From Acidobacteriota bacterium (GTDB lineage Bacteria; Acidobacteriota; Terriglobia; Bryobacterales; Bryobacteraceae), in the NCBI GenBank assembly GCA_025353165.1, contig JANXRE010000048.1:21054-85053 (forward strand): 64,000 bases of DNA, given 5' to 3'. The translations under genes and the position numbers were made by a program. Under the pieces are notes generated by a model that did no database searches, was not told the origin of the DNA, and saw nothing but the letters and a program-made list of their open reading frames with translations. Shown one piece after another: positions 61,567-64,000 of this stretch. Position 1 is the first letter of the stretch; the number at the start of each line of letters is the position of its first letter.

Positions 61567-64000
61567 TTAGTGAGCCGCCGTGTACGACACGTAGCCGATC
61601 GACACCGCATCCGGCGAATCGGGATCGGCGAAGAGCGCCTTCAGCAAGCGCTTCGGGCTGGTCTTCCGCATTGCATCCCAATCCAGCACTACTTCGAGCC
61701 GCCGATGGTTCTGCATGCCGATGTTGTTAAAGGAACTGGCCGACAGCGGGGCGAGACCGCGGAAGCTCGTCTCAGAGCCGCCCGTTACCGCGGGGAGAGA
61801 AATCGGCATGCCCGGGAAGTCCATCGGCCGGATGCCGTGCGCGCGGATTCCCATGTGAGGCATAACCGCCGGAGCGCTCTTCGGCTGGCGAACCAGCGCC
61901 ATGTTGTAACTGTGCGCCGGAACCAGGCCGGGGCGCCATCCGCCGCGTACGCCGCTGCTCCGAGTTGCTTGGGACTGAGTCGGGCTCGCACCCGCCACCA
62001 CCGTCAGAAGGACGTCGTTGGCGTTGTACGTCACGCTGAAATGCTCGGAGCCGTTGATGCTCGTGCCGATCACTGCTCCGAATGTTCCCGAGACGGAAGA
62101 AGCGTTCAGGATGTCAAAAGTGTTGCCGATCGTCGGAACGAACCCGTTGATTAGCGTGATGTCGAGAATTCCGCCTAAGCCCGCCGTGCTGGTGACATTC
62201 AACTGGTCGAACTTCGTTCCGGCAGTAGTTCCGCCGACTGCTATGTTCAGCACCCCCGACCCACCCTGGGTGTAAGTCTTCGTCACAGCGAGCGCCCCGG
62301 TCTTAAGGGCGGAGTCACCGGGCGTGATAGCTCCGGTATTGTCCGCAACAGCATAACCGAGTGTCCCGCCGCCGAACAACGAGCCGCCATTCAGGGTCAG
62401 CGTACCGGCCGTCGTCGAAGTCAGGGTTCCATCGACAGTGGTGGTCCCACCGGACTGGGTAAAGTTGAAGCTGGCCCCGCCCACATTGAAGGTGGTGCCC
62501 TTCGAAACGTTGAAAATGCCGGCGTTGGTGAAGTTGCCGCCGGTAGTGGTGAGACGCGCCCCGGCAGCCAGCGCGAAGCTGCCGGTGGACAAGTTGTTGT
62601 TGAAGCCCAATAAGGCGTTCACAGCCGTCTGATTCTGTATCTTCGCGTTCACGCCCGTAAGAGTGATGTTGGCGGCGTTGGTGGCGATACTCGCGCCGTT
62701 GAACTGCAGGATGCCGTTCACCTTGTAAATGCCGCCAGTCAGCGTAGTGCCCGCGAAGTTGGTCAGATTGCCGTTGACGATGAAGCTATCGCCCGTTCCG
62801 ATGGACAACGTGCCGTTGTTGGTAAAGTTGCCCGCGGTAGTGAAACTCCGGCCGGCACCCAACGCAAACGTCGCGCCGGCATTGTTAGTCGCGAAAGCGG
62901 CAAGTATGTTGCTGTTGCCGAAATCGACGATCTGCGATCCCGCGCCGGTCAGGGTGATGTTGGCGGCGTTGGTCGCCAAACTCGTTCCGGGCGCGCCGAA
63001 CTGCAGCGATCCGCTCACATTGTAGATGCCGCCGGTCAACGTCGTTCCCGCGAAGTTGGCGAGCGCTCCGCCCGCCGAAGTGCCGATCTGCATGGTGTCG
63101 CCCGTGCTCACCGTCAGGTTGCCCTTGGGGCCCGAGACGGTCAAGCCGCCCGCGGCGGGCAGGACGATCAGTGGCGTCGACTGGTTGGCCAGCAGCGTAC
63201 CGGTGTCCGTAATCTTCAGGTTGGAGATCGTTCCGCCGCCCTCAATGGTCTCCGCGTTAGATAGTGTCTTGTTGGCGCCGGCGCCGGTGATCAGGCTCGC
63301 GGCATTGTTCGAGAGATTGACAATCCCGCCCGTGCCGCTCAAAGTGGTGGTTCCCGCGCCGCTGATTTTCAGCGTCGAGCCGTTCAGCGTGATGGTGGAT
63401 GTGTTCGTGTCGGCGCCACTGGAAGTCAGATTCAAGGTAGCGCCCGTCCCGACCGTGATCGGAGCGCTGTTGGCCAGGTGCGCAACGTTGGCGACGTCCG
63501 CCGTGTCGTTGTTGGCCCCGATGGTCACACTGCCGGCGCCCGAATTAGTCAGCGTTCCGGTTACCGTTAGAGTGTTGTTGCCGCCCAGCAGGTTGCCGCT
63601 GTTGGTGGCGACCGTCCCGGTGTTGGCGAGGTTGCCGGTGACGGTCAGCGAGCTTCCCTGTTCCAGGTCTATCGACCCGGCATTCGTGAAGTTGCTGGCG
63701 GTGGTGAAACTGCCCCCGCCCGCTACCGTGAAACTACCGGCGCTGGTGTTGGTGGCGAAGGCGGCCAGCAGGTTGTTGTTGCCCAGATCCAGGAGATGGA
63801 AGGTGGTTCCCCTCAGGGTCAGATTCGCCGCGTTGGTGGTGACGCTGCTTCCGCTCGTGCCGAATTGCAGAGTGCCGGCGACGTTATAAGTCCCTCCGGT
63901 CAACGTCGAACTGGCGAAATTTGTCAGGTTGCCGGTGACTTTGAAGGTGTCTCCACTGCCCACCGTCAGCTTGCCGTTGTTGGTGAAGTTGCCCGCCGTG
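61567..64000 (-). CDS. Beta-strand-repeat (autotransporter-like) surface protein, 5' part outside the window
   Basis: At least 810 residues; the frame remains open to base 64000. It has three long repeats built on GNLTNFA.TTLTGG.Y.V.G.LQF, TNAANITLTG, NILAAFATN and FTTAGNFTN.G, plus shorter PF12951-like strands, rich in Gly, Thr, Asn and Ala: a right-handed beta-helix. No outer-membrane barrel follows; instead there is a Pro/Arg/His-containing tail of about 150 residues (RGGWRPGLVPAHSYNMALVR, MGIRAHGIRPMDFPGM) ending YVSYTAAH. Export route and role unknown; adhesion is a guess. Confidence 0.82.
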   Translation of the reverse strand, partial: TAGNFTNNGKLTVGSGDTFKVTGNLTNFASSTLTGGTYNVAGTLQFGTSGSSVTTNAANLTLRGTTFHLLDLGNNNLLAAFATNTSAGSFTVAGGGSFTTASNFTNAGSIDLEQGSSLTVTGNLANTGTVATNSGNLLGGNNTLTVTGTLTNSGAGSVTIGANNDTADVANVAHLANSAPITVGTGATLNLTSSGADTNTSTITLNGSTLKISGAGTTTLSGTGGIVNLSNNAASLITGAGANKTLSNAETIEGGGTISNLKITDTGTLLANQSTPLIVLPAAGGLTVSGPKGNLTVSTGDTMQIGTSAGGALANFAGTTLTGGIYNVSGSLQFGAPGTSLATNAANITLTGAGSQIVDFGNSNILAAFATNNAGATFALGAGRSFTTAGNFTNNGTLSIGTGDSFIVNGNLTNFAGTTLTGGIYKVNGILQFNGASIATNAANITLTGVNAKIQNQTAVNALLGFNNNLSTGSFALAAGARLTTTGGNFTNAGIFNVSKGTTFNVGGASFNFTQSGGTTTVDGTLTSTTAGTLTLNGGSLFGGGTLGYAVADNTGAITPGDSALKTGALAVTKTYTQGGSGVLNIAVGGTTAGTKFDQLNVTSTAGLGGILDITLINGFVPTIGNTFDILNASSVSGTFGAVIGTSINGSEHFSVTYNANDVLLTVVAGASPTQSQATRSSGVRGGWRPGLVPAHSYNMALVRQPKSAPAVMPHMGIRAHGIRPMDFPGMPISLPAVTGGSETSFRGLAPLSASSFNNIGMQNHRRLEVVLDWDAMRKTSPKRLLKALFADPDSPDAVSIGYVSYTAAH

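Noticed and set aside
61567..64000. The regularly spaced DNA repeats near the right end as a CRISPR array
   Set aside because: The repeats are hundreds of bases long, keep one open reading frame and vary like protein repeats; there are no short identical repeats with unique spacers and no cas genes.

Overview
The window reads as chromosomal DNA of an Acidobacteriota bacterium, most likely a Bryobacterales/Solibacter relative. This is inferred from the Solibacter-type TIGR03437 domain (11334-12137), an Oar-like TonB receptor remnant, many secreted peptidases and dehydrogenases, strongly G/C third codon positions and frequent GTG/TTG starts. No rRNA, tRNA, prophage, transposase or CRISPR array was recognised.

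Layout. 1-3861 (minus): a sugar-type catabolic operon (cupin, TIM-barrel isomerase, two Gfo/Idh/MocA dehydrogenases), divergent from a secreted VCBS/FG-GAP protein. 5-12 kb: a secreted S9 peptidase, an unknown secreted protein, a broken BrnT toxin with an intact CopG-type antitoxin coupled to mutY, a DsbA-like oxidoreductase and a TIGR03437 protein. 12.2-14.9 kb: gene remnants (truncated ASST-like gene, amber-interrupted tail, glycosidase-like fragment, TonB-receptor end). 14.9-20.3 kb: LysR regulator and leuABCD, with a long AT-rich dyad and a good sigma70 promoter between them. 20.6-22.8 kb: a glycine-betaine-type ABC importer. 23-26.3 kb: a second decayed zone (GH130 pseudogene, membrane-protein remnant, Phd/PIN pair with both genes frameshifted) around an intact alpha/beta hydrolase. 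26.4-32.7 kb: S46 peptidase, then Gfo/Idh + TIM barrel + DUF3052 + sugar porter. 32.7-42.5 kb: AlkD-like pseudogene, membrane glycosyltransferase, aldo/keto reductase, Spy-like protein, anti-sigma and ECF sigma factor, M1 peptidase, HEAT protein, frameshifted amidohydrolase. 43-53.3 kb: speA, RRM protein, panC, prolyl oligopeptidase, PIG-L deacetylase, NHL/ASH pseudogene, proC and an inositol-monophosphatase-family gene. 53.8-64 kb: acyl-CoA dehydrogenase, metallophosphoesterase, DHA2 transporter, two tandem ASST-like secreted proteins and the C-terminal part of a beta-strand-repeat surface protein.

The most interesting signal is not a gene. A dispersed repeat of about 47 bp that folds as two hairpins occurs ten times, always between genes or at gene ends. 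One copy has paired substitutions that keep its stem. Several copies sit where genes are cut short (ASST-like, NHL/ASH, close to GH130 and AlkD-like), and two occur as head-to-head inverted pairs, one inside the leu operon just after a leuA that lacks its usual regulatory domain. A second palindromic repeat occurs twice, both times between convergent genes.

Frameshifts cluster in dispensable genes while housekeeping genes (mutY, leuABCD, speA, proC) are intact. I therefore read them mainly as real decay rather than base-calling error, although single-base events cannot be settled from this sequence alone.
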